The position numbers and the translations under genes were made by a program. Below, piece after piece: positions 33,553 through 42,841 of a DNA stretch of 59,636 nt; position 1 is the stretch's first letter, and every line of letters begins with the position of its first letter. The DNA comes from a virus. The notes under the pieces were generated by a model that saw only the letters and a list, made by a program, of their open reading frames with translations, was not told the DNA's origin and did not search any database. Where the stretch lies: the IMG/VR virus record IMGVR_UViG_3300042567_001401, positions 1 through 59,636 of that record; one strand, 5' to 3'.

Positions 33553-34444
33553 TTCTATTGAGGAAGAGATACTATCGTTATTTAATAATTATAATGTCTC
33601 AATTCAAAGTGCTAATGGTGAAGAGTTAAATGTCTATTGCCCATTTCACAAGAATACACATAGCGCCGCTATGTATATCAATGTTAGAACTGGTCTCTGG
33701 CAGTGCTTCAATCCGTCATGTGGTAAGAAAGGTAACTTTAGGCAGTTATATTTCAACATCACTGGTAAGTCGTACAGTAAACACATAGATCTTGATAGCC
33801 ATAAGCTTGATAAAGAGCTGAATAGTTATAAGTATCAGGTGGATGATGTTAAAGAACTATCAATTGATAACCTAGTATTGGATTACGAAACACAATCTGA
33901 TTTGTTAAGAACAATGATTGAGCGTGGTTTAGAGATTGATACAATGAGGCACTTTGAAGTTGGTTTCTCAATTGAAAAGAATCGTGTAGTTATCCCAGTA
34001 AGGTCTCATAATTATGAGCTGGTAGGTCTTATTGGTAGAGCTATAGAGTCAACTCAACAGCCTAGATATTTGTACAATAAAGGCTTCAAGCGAGCAGATG
34101 TATTGTTCAATATTCATAATGCTAAAAACTACAATTCAGTTATTGTGGTTGAAGGTAGCGTGGATTGTATGTTTGTACATCAAGCTGGATACCCAAATGC
34201 GGTAGCAACTCTTGGGGCTGCGGTGTCAAAAAATCAAGGTAATATGATAAGAAGATTTTTTGATAAAGTTATCTTGTTTTGCGACAATGATGATGCTGGT
34301 ATGGCAATGAGATGTGCTATGATAGAGATGTGCCGAGGCAAAGAAATCTCGGTAGCAAGAATCCCCGAAGGAGTTAAAGACCCTGCGGAGATGACTAAAG
34401 AACAAATAGCAGAAGCTATAAACAACAAAGAAATAATCATATAG
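33524..34444 (+). CDS. DNA primase (Zn-binding and TOPRIM domains)
   Basis: A protein of about 306 residues. An N-terminal zinc module contains CPFHKN (about 38) and QCFNPSCGKKGNF (about 62), similar to DnaG-type zinc binding. A TOPRIM fold follows from about 205: VVVEGSVDCMFVHQAGY, ATLGAAVS, and ILFCDNDDAGMAM with the acidic metal-binding residues. It is short for DnaG (usually about 600) and has no helicase-binding domain, but primases of this size occur in phages. It would make RNA primers for the fork. Start is uncertain between ATG 33509 and 33524. Confidence 0.85.
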   Translation: MSTNSNFLSSSIEEEILSLFNNYNVSIQSANGEELNVYCPFHKNTHSAAMYINVRTGLWQCFNPSCGKKGNFRQLYFNITGKSYSKHIDLDSHKLDKELNSYKYQVDDVKELSIDNLVLDYETQSDLLRTMIERGLEIDTMRHFEVGFSIEKNRVVIPVRSHNYELVGLIGRAIESTQQPRYLYNKGFKRADVLFNIHNAKNYNSVIVVEGSVDCMFVHQAGYPNAVATLGAAVSKNQGNMIRRFFDKVILFCDNDDAGMAMRCAMIEMCRGKEISVARIPEGVKDPAEMTKEQIAEAINNKEIII

Positions 34445-34454
34445 GAGACAAAAC

Positions 34455-35096
34455 ATGTCATTTCAATCATTAAAATCACTAAAAGACTTGGAAAAGTCAG
34501 TAGCAAAACCAGGTGCGTCAGCAGGACCAAAGAAATTCTTTACGGTTCAAGCTGGTCAATCGTACCGCATTCGCTTCCGTCAGGAATTGACAGAAGATTC
34601 AACAAACTATGATGAAAATATCGGGACAGCAATTAATGTTCCAGTTATCACATCGCCAATCAACTGGAAGTGGAGAGTTGCTTCTACTGCGGGATTTGAA
34701 AAGTTCAATTACCGTTGTTGGGGTTCAGAACAAGCAACCGTTGATAAGGCTTGGAGACCAAAGCCCCATCTTTTGATTAATATTGCGGTGGAAATGGAAC
34801 CAGGTGTTTGGGAACCACGAGTTCTTGACACAACATTTAACCAACGCCATATTGGTCTTACACTTATTGAGTACGCAAAGGAATTCGGTACGATTACCGA
34901 CAGATTCTACAAGTACTCACGAACAGGATCTTCAGCGTCTGATACAAACTATTCATTGATTCCATTGGACTCTTCACCAGAGCCAAAGCAGATCACTGAA
35001 TTGCCAATGCATCAGCTAGACACTGTTTACATGATGCTTCCATATGAGAAGCAACAAATGTTCCTCACCACTGGTGAGATGAAAGATTCCTGGTAA
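34455..35096 (+). CDS. putative single-stranded DNA-binding protein
   Basis: A 213-residue protein located directly after the primase and followed by a strong terminator. It has a mixed strand pattern with KKFFTVQAGQSYRIRFRQE at the start, a central W-rich part and a Lys/Asp C-terminus. Highly expressed phage SSB genes (gp32-like) commonly sit here. I could not identify an OB-fold signature by eye, so the call rests on position, size and the dedicated terminator. Shine-Dalgarno AGGAGA is 7 nt before the ATG. Confidence 0.4.
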   Translation: MSFQSLKSLKDLEKSVAKPGASAGPKKFFTVQAGQSYRIRFRQELTEDSTNYDENIGTAINVPVITSPINWKWRVASTAGFEKFNYRCWGSEQATVDKAWRPKPHLLINIAVEMEPGVWEPRVLDTTFNQRHIGLTLIEYAKEFGTITDRFYKYSRTGSSASDTNYSLIPLDSSPEPKQITELPMHQLDTVYMMLPYEKQQMFLTTGEMKDSW

Positions 35097-35109
35097 TCAT
35101 TAATGAATT

Positions 35110-35137
35110 GGGGAGGGCGAAAGCCCTCCCCTTTTTT
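35110..35137 (+). terminator. intrinsic terminator
   Basis: GGGGAGGGC (35110-35118) pairs perfectly with GCCCTCCCC (35123-35131) around a GAAA tetraloop, followed by six T (35132-35137). A textbook Rho-independent terminator that closes the helicase-primase-SSB operon. Confidence 0.92.
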
Positions 35138-35166
35138 CATGCTCAAAAATATGTAATTGGAGAAAA

Positions 35167-35709
35167 ATGGAATTCGTAAACACATCAATTGTTTTAGATT
35201 TAGACGGTGTAATTGCCGACATAGATACGGCAGTAGCTGATTATCTACTTTATAATCACGGAGTTACTGATGAAGATTACGGGTCGTGGTTTACATCAAA
35301 CACAACAGATGAAAACGCTCTGAAAATATTTCAAAATAATTTCTTTTGGAAAAACATGAAACCTTTTGAGGATGCTTTCTTTCAAGTGAATCATTGGTTT
35401 AGTCTTGGCATTGATATAAACATTGTAACGGCTAGGAGGCAACCAGCTGCTGTAGAGGAAACAGTGCCTTGGCTTGATATGTGGAGAATAAATACAGCAA
35501 AGCCAATGTTCTCGGAATTTGGGAAAAAGATTGATATCATCAAAAATATTGATCCACTATTTGTAGTGGAAGACAATCCACACGAAATAAAAATATTACA
35601 AGAGCATGGAATCAAGTGCTACTTGCGTGCGGCGTGGTACAATCAAGATTATTGGAACAAGATGGACACGATTGAATCGTTGTTTGAAATTGATTTGGAG
35701 AACCTGTGA
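35167..35709 (+). CDS. HAD-superfamily nucleotidase-like phosphatase
   Basis: A 180-residue protein with the HAD motifs LDLDGVIAD (nucleophile Asp and acid/base Asp in DxDG), NIVTARRQ (motif II Thr) and VVEDNPHEI (motif IV acidic pair). Size and arrangement resemble 5'(3')-deoxyribonucleotidases and phage polynucleotide phosphatase-like enzymes. It may recycle nucleotides for phage DNA synthesis. It starts after a GGAGAAAA Shine-Dalgarno and ends in a GTGA overlap with the polymerase gene. Confidence 0.75.
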   Translation: MEFVNTSIVLDLDGVIADIDTAVADYLLYNHGVTDEDYGSWFTSNTTDENALKIFQNNFFWKNMKPFEDAFFQVNHWFSLGIDINIVTARRQPAAVEETVPWLDMWRINTAKPMFSEFGKKIDIIKNIDPLFVVEDNPHEIKILQEHGIKCYLRAAWYNQDYWNKMDTIESLFEIDLENL

Positions 35710-38700
35710 CGGATTTCGTTCACTTACATTGTCATTCTGAATACTCGTTACTAGATGGAATGTCAACACCAGAAGAGATAGCAAAAATTACAAGCACCAA
35801 CGGTCAAGTAGCTGCTGCTATTACAGATCACGGGACAATGGGCGGGGTTCTGAAATTCCAGGATGCTTGCTTGGCTAATAATGTAAAACCATTGTTTGGA
35901 GTAGAAGCCTACTTTGTGCCATCTATTGAATCCGACAGTGAAGATAAGAGTGAGCGCTTCCATTTAATTTTGCTGGCTAAAAACAATGAAGGTCTTAAGA
36001 AGCTATTTAAGATGAATCAAAAGGCTTGGGGAAGTAATTTCTACTATAAGCCTAGAATAGATTTCAGCCTGTTAGAAGAACTTGTTGATAACGATGTTAT
36101 CTCATTATCGGGTTGTATGGGTAGTGCTATTTCTAAGGCTATTGATGTTGGCGATATGGACAGAGCAGCTCAGTTGTCCGAAAGATTTATAAAGATATTT
36201 AAAGATGATTTCTACTTTGAAATTCAATCCTGGAACCCTAAGCATATAAATGACGGGTTAATCCAATTAGCAGACACCTATAACCGACCTGTACTGGCTA
36301 CTGCTGATTGTCATTTCCCCAGTCGTAAAGACAAGGGCTGTGAAGAGGTCTTGCTAATGCTTTCACAATACCCAAGCCTATCTGCCGCAGATCAACGCCA
36401 TGCTAAGGACCATGCTGATTGCTTGCACAACCCATCCCTTGATATGGTGGCAAAAATCAACAATATGTATCCTAACAGGCATCTTAGGTTTGATGATATT
36501 AACCCGTATGTGGCTGGTGCTGATGAGGTGGCTTCTTGGTTCAAAGATGCTGGCTACGACAGAATTGACATTCTGGAAAATACGATGGAAGTTGCGGAGA
36601 AGTGTACGGCTCGGATGGAAAAGCGGAAGAACCTGTTGCCGAAGTATATGAAGTCCATGAACTCGGATGATTACTTGGCTGAGATTACAAAATTCCGTTT
36701 GCAAGAGCTGGGGATTAATGATGAAGTTTATGTGAAGCGTCTTGATGAAGAGTTGGGCATCATTAAGCAACTCGGCTTTGCGGATTACTTTTTGATTGTA
36801 TGGGATTTGGTGAAGTGGGCTGACAACAACGGCATTGGTCGTGGTACGGGTCGTGGGTCTGTTGGCGGTAGCGTCATGGCGTTTTTGTTGGACATTACGC
36901 AAGTTGATCCAATCAAATACAATTTGCTGTTCGCTCGCTTTATTAATCCTGAGCGTAACGACTATCCCGACATTGACTTGGACTTTGAGGACAAGCGCCG
37001 TGATGAGGTTAAAACTTATCTCGCCACTCGCTGGGGCAAAGATAATGTAGCGGCAATTTCTATCTATGGTACTTTCAAATCAAAGAGTGCGGTTAAAGAT
37101 GTTGCGAGAGTGCTACAAGTTCCCTTTGCCGAAATCAACTCGGTCACTCCGTTTTTTGAAACCATTGATGAGCTTAAAGCCACCGAAAAAGGCAAGGTCT
37201 TTATCAAGAAGTATCCCGATGTTGTACCGTTGGCATCAAGGTTGGAAAATCGCATTCGTACCGCTGGAGTCCATGCGGCTGGAATGGTCGTTTCTTCCGT
37301 TCCGTTGACCGATGTTTGCCCCGTTGAATCTCGTAAAGACTCTCAGGGTGGAGACCGTTCGGCTGTTACCGCTTTTGCGATGGAAGATGCCGAAGCCGTT
37401 GGGCTTATTAAAATAGATGTTTTGGGTCTAAAGACCGTATCTGTGATTAAAGATTGCTTAGCAAAGATCCAGGAGCGTCTGGGGCTGGATGTGAGGGCTC
37501 AATCGTTGAAGCTGGATGACCATAAAGTGTTTGAAAACTTCAATAATATTAACACTGTTGGTATCTTTCAGGCTGATGCGGCTGCTTATAGAAACCTCAT
37601 TGAAAGAATGGGTATTGACAACTTTAATGACCTTGTTGTATCTAACGCATTGGTTAGACCTGGAGCCTTGCTTTCACAAGGGCAGAAATATATTGATTGC
37701 AAAAAGGGAGTCACTAAGCCTAAGTACCCTGACGAAGTAGTACGGGAAATCTTGGAAGAGACTTACGGTACTGTGATCTTCCAAGAGCAACTCATGCAAA
37801 TGGCTGTGCTACTTGCTGACTTTACTTGGTCAGAAGCCGACTCGTTGCGCAAGATCATTGGTAAGAAGCGAGATGTAGCTGGCTTTGATAAGTACAAAGA
37901 GAAGTTCGTAAATAACAAGTATCTCACTCCAGCACAATCTGAAAAGATCTGGTCTGAGTTTGAAATGTCAGCGTTGTATATGTTTAACAAATCACACGCT
38001 GTTGCTTACTCACTCATGTCATATCAGACAATGTGGTTGAAAATCAACTACCCTCTTGAATTCATATGGGCGCTTCTTTACAATGAGTCTGCATCTGACA
38101 AGATCACCGCTTACTTGATGGAAGCACAGAGGCTTGGATTGAAAATCTACGCTCCTGACATTAATAAATCAGAAGAGTTCTTTTCAATGTCACTCCCAGG
38201 AGAAGACGAAGGGATTCGCTTTGGTCTTGCCAATGTCACTGGATGTGGTACTAGTGCGATCAAAGAAATCACAACTAAGCGACCATTCAATTCATTTGAA
38301 GAGTTTAGTCATAAGTGTTCTAAGTCGGCTGTCAAAGCTCCGCTTAGAGAGAACTTGGATAAGGTTGGTGCGTTTGAATCAATCGGGCATGTATCGCAAT
38401 TTGATAATGAAAAGTACTACCTGCCAATTCTTGGGTTCCCAATTGCGGCTAATCAGCACAAGACTGCTATTGATGAGTTCGTAGAGAACGCAGATGAATT
38501 TCATGAAACAATGTCAAGTATTACTCTCATTAAAGCTGTAGTGCGCTCTACAAAGAAAGCTACTGGCTATTTGCGGGTGGAGTTTGAAGACCACTCAGGC
38601 TCTTGCACTGTGTTTGGTGAGCGCAATACTGAACTGGCACAGAGAGACTATGTTTATGCGCTGATTGGCGATAGAACTCTACATGCGTATTGTGATGTGT

Positions 38701-39107
38701 ATCAAGCAGAAGATTCTAGGCTGTTTAATATCATGATGATGAAAAAAGCTGGTACTGATCATAAGTATTCATGGCTATATGAACATGGCATTGGTTATGT
38801 AACTGATGAGAAAACTCTTGCCTACATTTTCAACATTAGAAACTTTATTACCTCATCTGGTAAGGAAATGGCTAGCGTTTACTGCTGGGATGGTAAGCAG
38901 TTCTTTAAGATCGTGATATTCGCTGCAGTTTACAAAAAGGTTAAGCAGATACTTAAGGAAGGCGAATGGTATGCAGTTCGTCTGTCAAAGGTTGAGGACA
39001 AGGATACTCTCAACCGTCTTGACTCTTACAAGCTTGAAGCGGCAGATAAAATTATTACTGTAGATGATTATGTAAAGAGGAAAAACCTTGTCAAGGAGAG
39101 CGTGTAG
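35706..39107 (+). CDS. dnaE: DNA polymerase III alpha-like (DnaE) replicative polymerase
   Basis: A 1133-residue protein close to the usual DnaE length (about 1160). It begins with a PHP domain (HLHCHSEYSLLDG). The polymerase core includes GRGTGRGSVGGSVMAF (about 377-392) and PDIDLDF (about 421-427), which supplies catalytic Asp residues, with a further conserved acidic patch at FEDKRRDEV. The C-terminal region has tandem HhH-like and OB-fold segments (VVRSTKKATGYLRVEFEDHS). Phages usually carry family A or B polymerases, so a C-family enzyme is notable, though known in some actinophages. Start GTG 35706 overlaps the previous stop. Confidence 0.93.
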   Translation: MTDFVHLHCHSEYSLLDGMSTPEEIAKITSTNGQVAAAITDHGTMGGVLKFQDACLANNVKPLFGVEAYFVPSIESDSEDKSERFHLILLAKNNEGLKKLFKMNQKAWGSNFYYKPRIDFSLLEELVDNDVISLSGCMGSAISKAIDVGDMDRAAQLSERFIKIFKDDFYFEIQSWNPKHINDGLIQLADTYNRPVLATADCHFPSRKDKGCEEVLLMLSQYPSLSAADQRHAKDHADCLHNPSLDMVAKINNMYPNRHLRFDDINPYVAGADEVASWFKDAGYDRIDILENTMEVAEKCTARMEKRKNLLPKYMKSMNSDDYLAEITKFRLQELGINDEVYVKRLDEELGIIKQLGFADYFLIVWDLVKWADNNGIGRGTGRGSVGGSVMAFLLDITQVDPIKYNLLFARFINPERNDYPDIDLDFEDKRRDEVKTYLATRWGKDNVAAISIYGTFKSKSAVKDVARVLQVPFAEINSVTPFFETIDELKATEKGKVFIKKYPDVVPLASRLENRIRTAGVHAAGMVVSSVPLTDVCPVESRKDSQGGDRSAVTAFAMEDAEAVGLIKIDVLGLKTVSVIKDCLAKIQERLGLDVRAQSLKLDDHKVFENFNNINTVGIFQADAAAYRNLIERMGIDNFNDLVVSNALVRPGALLSQGQKYIDCKKGVTKPKYPDEVVREILEETYGTVIFQEQLMQMAVLLADFTWSEADSLRKIIGKKRDVAGFDKYKEKFVNNKYLTPAQSEKIWSEFEMSALYMFNKSHAVAYSLMSYQTMWLKINYPLEFIWALLYNESASDKITAYLMEAQRLGLKIYAPDINKSEEFFSMSLPGEDEGIRFGLANVTGCGTSAIKEITTKRPFNSFEEFSHKCSKSAVKAPLRENLDKVGAFESIGHVSQFDNEKYYLPILGFPIAANQHKTAIDEFVENADEFHETMSSITLIKAVVRSTKKATGYLRVEFEDHSGSCTVFGERNTELAQRDYVYALIGDRTLHAYCDVYQAEDSRLFNIMMMKKAGTDHKYSWLYEHGIGYVTDEKTLAYIFNIRNFITSSGKEMASVYCWDGKQFFKIVIFAAVYKKVKQILKEGEWYAVRLSKVEDKDTLNRLDSYKLEAADKIITVDDYVKRKNLVKESV

Positions 39108-39829
39108 TGCCTCTAACTATTTACATACCAACATACAAGCGTGAATCAGTTGTGCAGTGTGTGGAGAGTATTATTAATCAATTTACAAATGATATTGAAT
39201 TAATTATATCTGACAACGACCAAGATGCTTTTGCTGGCGATCTTTTATACCCGTACAGGGAATACATAACAGAGTATTCAGTAAGAAAGCAAAACATAGG
39301 TTGTGATGGCAATTGCCTGCATGGACTAACATCTGGAACTGGTGAGTATGTGTGGGTGCTGGGTGATGATGATGTTCTGCTCCCAGGTGCTATTGCGACA
39401 TTACTGCCTATGTTAAATGGTGTTGATAGAATAATGCAATACGCCCCTTACTCTGGAGAATTAAAGCCTGGTTTTTCTGGTACAATGGTTGAATTGATAA
39501 ACAGCCTTAATGATAAATCGTATGTGATTGCTGCGACATTAGCAAGTATGAATATTTGGAAAAGAGATGTGATGGATTTTAAAATTGGGACAAAGTATCT
39601 TGACTCAAGGAATGTTTTAGCTTGGTCTGGAATTAATTGCAAAACAGTAAGTATCCCGAATATTCCAACTGTTTTAGTAAATGATACAAATCTTTTTGAA
39701 TTTAAAGATTTTGACAATGTGATGTTTGAATACTGCGATGCTCTTTCTGATATTGATGGGGTTGAGAAGTTTACATTTCACAATGCAAATAAATGGAATT
39801 TCGTTAGTGCGTCAATGGAGAAAAAATGA
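39107..39829 (+). CDS. GT2-like glycosyltransferase
   Basis: A 240-residue protein with a GT-A fold pattern: LTIYIPTYKRESVVQCVESI at the start, LIISDNDQ, and a DxD-type metal site in WVLGDDDVLLPGA (about 85-93). This is the usual nucleotide-sugar binding layout of family 2 enzymes. It would transfer a sugar to an unknown acceptor. The next gene is a TagD-like cytidylyltransferase. GTG start overlaps the polymerase stop (TAGTG), so it is co-transcribed with DNA polymerase. Confidence 0.75.
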   Translation: MPLTIYIPTYKRESVVQCVESIINQFTNDIELIISDNDQDAFAGDLLYPYREYITEYSVRKQNIGCDGNCLHGLTSGTGEYVWVLGDDDVLLPGAIATLLPMLNGVDRIMQYAPYSGELKPGFSGTMVELINSLNDKSYVIAATLASMNIWKRDVMDFKIGTKYLDSRNVLAWSGINCKTVSIPNIPTVLVNDTNLFEFKDFDNVMFEYCDALSDIDGVEKFTFHNANKWNFVSASMEKK

Positions 39830-40260
39830 TTGTATACACAGGTGGAACATTTGATCTATTTCATTCGGGTCATAGCCGATTACTAGAGAGATGTAAGAAC
39901 ATAGCTGGTGTCGGTGGTCAAGTAGTGGTGTCGGTTAACCCAAGTGAATTCTGCTCCCAGTATAAAGAACCGCCAATTTGTGAATTATTTGAAAGAATGG
40001 AAGTTGTATCTTCTTGCAAATGGGTGGACAAGGTTATCATTAACACAGGTGGGGCTGATTCAAAACCTGCTATCCTAGAGGCGAAAGCAGATGTCATTGT
40101 TGTTGGTTCAGATTGGGAGACTAAGGATTACCATAAGCAAATGGGCTTCACCCAGGAATGGCTTGATGAACATAACATTAAAGTAATCTTTGTTCCGTAT
40201 AGCGAGCACATTTCAACAACAATTATTAAATCAAGAATTCTAGATAGAATGTTTCAATAA
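39826..40260 (+). CDS. glycerol-3-phosphate cytidylyltransferase-like nucleotidyltransferase
   Basis: A 144-residue protein of the TagD/RfaE family. GGTFDLFHSGH (residues 6-16) is the nucleotide-binding HxGH motif, and EHISTTIIKSRI near the C-terminus is the ISTT-K/R motif. These enzymes activate glycerol-3-phosphate, ribitol-5-phosphate or sugar phosphates with CTP or ATP. The overlap with the glycosyltransferase stop (ATGA) suggests a joint pathway for a sugar or polyol decoration. The exact substrate is uncertain. Confidence 0.8.
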   Translation: MIVYTGGTFDLFHSGHSRLLERCKNIAGVGGQVVVSVNPSEFCSQYKEPPICELFERMEVVSSCKWVDKVIINTGGADSKPAILEAKADVIVVGSDWETKDYHKQMGFTQEWLDEHNIKVIFVPYSEHISTTIIKSRILDRMFQ

Positions 40261-40269
40261 AGGAGAAAT

Positions 40270-41184
40270 ATGTTAATTGTAGATAAACGCAAAGGGCAGA
40301 CAATGCCTATTCATGATGTTATTCCAACCCCTAGCATCGGTTTAAATCGTGCTTTAGGCGGTGGTCTTAATACTGGTGCGACTCATTTATTCTGGGGTAC
40401 GCCATCGGTAGGTAAGACAACCATGTGTTTTCGCATTATTGCTGAAGCTCAAAAGCTTGGGTATCGCCCTGTTATCATTGATTCGGAGTCATCATATAAT
40501 GATGCGTATGCAGCTAAGTGCGGCATAAACATTGAGGATGTAGTAATCATCCAATCTACCATCGTAGAAGACATTATGAAGAACTTGATTGGGTATTTGA
40601 CAGATGACAAGGAGAAGCACATCTTCTTGTTTGACTCACTATCTAACATCATTAAGGAAGAGTTTTACGATAAGCCTGAAGGCGGTAAAGCAATGGGCTT
40701 GCAGTCACGCTCGCAGGGATACCTATTACAGAAGCTAGTGAACTATCTTCATAAAGAGCGTAACATTATGCTATTCGTTGCTCACCAAACAGTTGACTTG
40801 AGCGGAATGTTTGCGGTAACAAAAGCCAAGATGGGAAACACGGTTCATCACAACATGCACAACATCGTCAAGCTGTTTCTTTCAATGTCAAAGAGTGAAA
40901 TGGAGCGTGAAGAGAACAACATGATTACCTCGCAACGAGCGACCTGGACTGTTGAAAAAACAAAACAAATTCCTACAATCGGCGCAACAGGCTATTACTA
41001 TGTTCTCCCACAAGAGGGTAGGATTGACCAAGAGCGTGAGATTATTGATATTGCTATTGAAATGGATATTATCCAACGCAAAGGTGCTTGGTATAATTAT
41101 GAAGAAAGCAAGTGGAATGGTATGGGTGCGATTGAATTGACTGACAAACAAGTTAAAGAGATTTTTAAAAGGATTAACTCATGA
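40270..41184 (+). CDS. RecA-like recombination ATPase
   Basis: A 304-residue protein with Walker A GTPSVGKTT (about residues 42-50), a Walker B-like HIFLFDSLSNI (about 118-128), and a Gln/His switch (FVAHQTVDLSGM). It resembles the RecA/UvsX/Sak4 group of phage recombinases, shorter than RecA (about 350) with no C-terminal domain. It would promote strand exchange during recombination-dependent replication, alongside the nucleases downstream. Shine-Dalgarno AAAGGAGAAAT precedes the ATG. Confidence 0.8.
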   Translation: MLIVDKRKGQTMPIHDVIPTPSIGLNRALGGGLNTGATHLFWGTPSVGKTTMCFRIIAEAQKLGYRPVIIDSESSYNDAYAAKCGINIEDVVIIQSTIVEDIMKNLIGYLTDDKEKHIFLFDSLSNIIKEEFYDKPEGGKAMGLQSRSQGYLLQKLVNYLHKERNIMLFVAHQTVDLSGMFAVTKAKMGNTVHHNMHNIVKLFLSMSKSEMEREENNMITSQRATWTVEKTKQIPTIGATGYYYVLPQEGRIDQEREIIDIAIEMDIIQRKGAWYNYEESKWNGMGAIELTDKQVKEIFKRINS

Positions 41185-41333
41185 GTGATGATTTCAAGCG
41201 GTTGCGAGAAATAGTTCGTAATTATGTAAAAGCTGAGGATGCATACCTCAGCGCATACCCAGAGACTGATACATCTCATCTAAAAAAGAAGGTTGATGAA
41301 GCGTGGGAAGCGCTGAAAAAAGAGGTGTTGTAA
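41181..41333 (+). CDS. small protein between recombinase and glycosyltransferase
   Basis: A 50-residue charged helical protein starting in an ATGA overlap with the recombinase stop and ending exactly where the next gene (TTG start) begins. It has a basic and acidic alternation (FKRLREIVRNYVKAEDAY, later KKKVDEAWEALKKE) and fills the gap exactly. Function unknown; I recognise no family. The tight coupling supports it being translated. Confidence 0.55.
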   Translation: MSDDFKRLREIVRNYVKAEDAYLSAYPETDTSHLKKKVDEAWEALKKEVL

Positions 41334-42575
41334 TTGATATTTTCAATTCATACTGATCAGCATATTAAAGATGCGGGCGGTGTGTTTGGGTATGCTTATG
41401 GCTACGACAATATTGTAAAACATTTTAATCAGTTTACTTATCGTGGTAAACAATTAGAAGTCGTGGATAATGACCCATCCGCTCAGATTCAAATGTTTTA
41501 TATGGAACCAGAATGGCATAACCCCGTCACTGGTCATGATTTTAGGCAGCCAGGGTTTAAGAAACACCATGATCACCAATATAAGATTAATGGCACATAC
41601 TTAGAAGCTACAAAGGCTTGGGATTGGTGGATTCCCACCATGAAAACATTTGATGAAATCTGGGTAGGCAACCAATTCTCCGCAGATGCTGTTGCAAATT
41701 CTGGGGTAAATGTCCCTACATATGTATTTGAACTTGGCATTGACGATATGTGGAAGCCGTTTAAACGAGGCAATCGGGGCAAGATAAAGTTTTTACATGT
41801 TGATTCAGGCAGCCTACGCAAGAGGGCTGACCTTGTTGAAGAGGCTTTTCTTAAGCTGTTTAAAAACAATAAGGGTGTTGAGTTGACTCTTAAATACCAT
41901 AGTAATGATGGTTACAGTGTTATGAATTTATTTAATACTAAAGAATCAGAGCCAAACATAGGAAAGATATTTAAAACACTAACTCAAGAGGAGATGGTTG
42001 ATTTATATCATCAGCATGATATTCTAGTCTATCCTACAGAGGGCGAGGGGTTTGGGTTGATACCTCTTCAAGCTTTGGCTACAGGTATGCCTACAATCTC
42101 AACAAGTAGATGGTGTACCTACGAAAAATATCTCGGTAGCAATATTATTGAATCAACACTCGGCAGAACGCAACATTCTGGCTATCACACTGGAGATGTA
42201 ATCATACCAAGCTTAGAATCAACTGTTGAGTTGATGAGAAAAGCGGTTGAGGAATTTGATGCTCAGTGCGATTATTATTACAAACAAGCCCCTAGAGTTA
42301 TTAAAGAATACAACTGGCAATCTCAATGCGATAAGATGCTTAAATCTTTGATCAAGCGTGTTGGGGTGAAAATGTTTGAGCCTGTGGGCAAAGTGTCTAG
42401 GGCGAAATATATATATTTTCAAAGAGGCTCTGGGTATAGCACAAGCTCTGGTATAAAATTTTCAAAAGAAAATCCAGTGCAGAAGGTGTCTGACGAAGAA
42501 TATAATTATTTAATTATGAATTCTAATTTTAGACAACCAACAGACCAAGAGATTACGAAACACTTAGGAGAGTGA
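41334..42575 (+). CDS. GT4-like glycosyltransferase
   Basis: A 413-residue protein from TTG 41334. It has a GT-B pattern: an N-terminal GG.(F/Y) segment (DAGGVFGYAYGYDN), KIKFLHVDSGSLRKRADLV before the C-terminal domain, and the donor-binding EGEGFGLIPLQALATGMP then TISTS (about residues 236-258), where E and G residues are conserved in GT4. The C-terminal tail after about 370 looks like an added domain. It resembles the other GT4-like gene at 46252 in this window. The acceptor is unknown. Confidence 0.8.
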   Translation: MIFSIHTDQHIKDAGGVFGYAYGYDNIVKHFNQFTYRGKQLEVVDNDPSAQIQMFYMEPEWHNPVTGHDFRQPGFKKHHDHQYKINGTYLEATKAWDWWIPTMKTFDEIWVGNQFSADAVANSGVNVPTYVFELGIDDMWKPFKRGNRGKIKFLHVDSGSLRKRADLVEEAFLKLFKNNKGVELTLKYHSNDGYSVMNLFNTKESEPNIGKIFKTLTQEEMVDLYHQHDILVYPTEGEGFGLIPLQALATGMPTISTSRWCTYEKYLGSNIIESTLGRTQHSGYHTGDVIIPSLESTVELMRKAVEEFDAQCDYYYKQAPRVIKEYNWQSQCDKMLKSLIKRVGVKMFEPVGKVSRAKYIYFQRGSGYSTSSGIKFSKENPVQKVSDEEYNYLIMNSNFRQPTDQEITKHLGE

Positions 42576-42579
42576 TTGC

Positions 42580-42675
42580 ATGATTATCATAGGTGTGAGA
42601 TCCTATAAATGCTTCTGTCCCAAGCCCATCCCCGAAAACCCTGAGTGTGGTGATAAGGAGTCTGAGGATGATTAG
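42580..42675 (+). CDS. possible 31-residue Cys-rich peptide
   Basis: ATG 42580 follows AGGAG at 42566-42570 with 9 nt spacing and gives a 31-residue reading frame containing KCFCPKPIP and ECGD (three Cys). It fills part of the 92-nt gap between two genes and overlaps the next start codon. It is short and has no recognised family; translation is uncertain. Confidence 0.35.
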   Translation: MIIIGVRSYKCFCPKPIPENPECGDKESEDD

Positions 42676-42841
42676 GTGGTTTATTATGTTTAAAAAGAAA
42701 ATGGATTATGCTAAAGAAATTAATGATTTAAAGAAAAGAATTGAAGAAAATGAAAACAGACTTGCAATTCTTCGTGTACAATACATTCTAATGAAATCTG
42801 ACCGAGACCGACTGAAAGAACTTATTAGTGAAAAGAACTGA
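42668..42841 (+). CDS. small coiled-coil protein
   Basis: A 57-residue protein from ATG 42668, with AAGGAG at 42654-42659 8 nt upstream. An earlier in-frame start at 42647 lies before this Shine-Dalgarno. After a short hydrophobic start (IRWFIMF) it is a charged helix with heptad-like Leu/Ile spacing (EINDLKKRIEENENRLAILR). Function unknown; possibly membrane-anchored. Its stop overlaps the next gene by 14 nt. Confidence 0.5.
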   Translation: MIRWFIMFKKKMDYAKEINDLKKRIEENENRLAILRVQYILMKSDRDRLKELISEKN

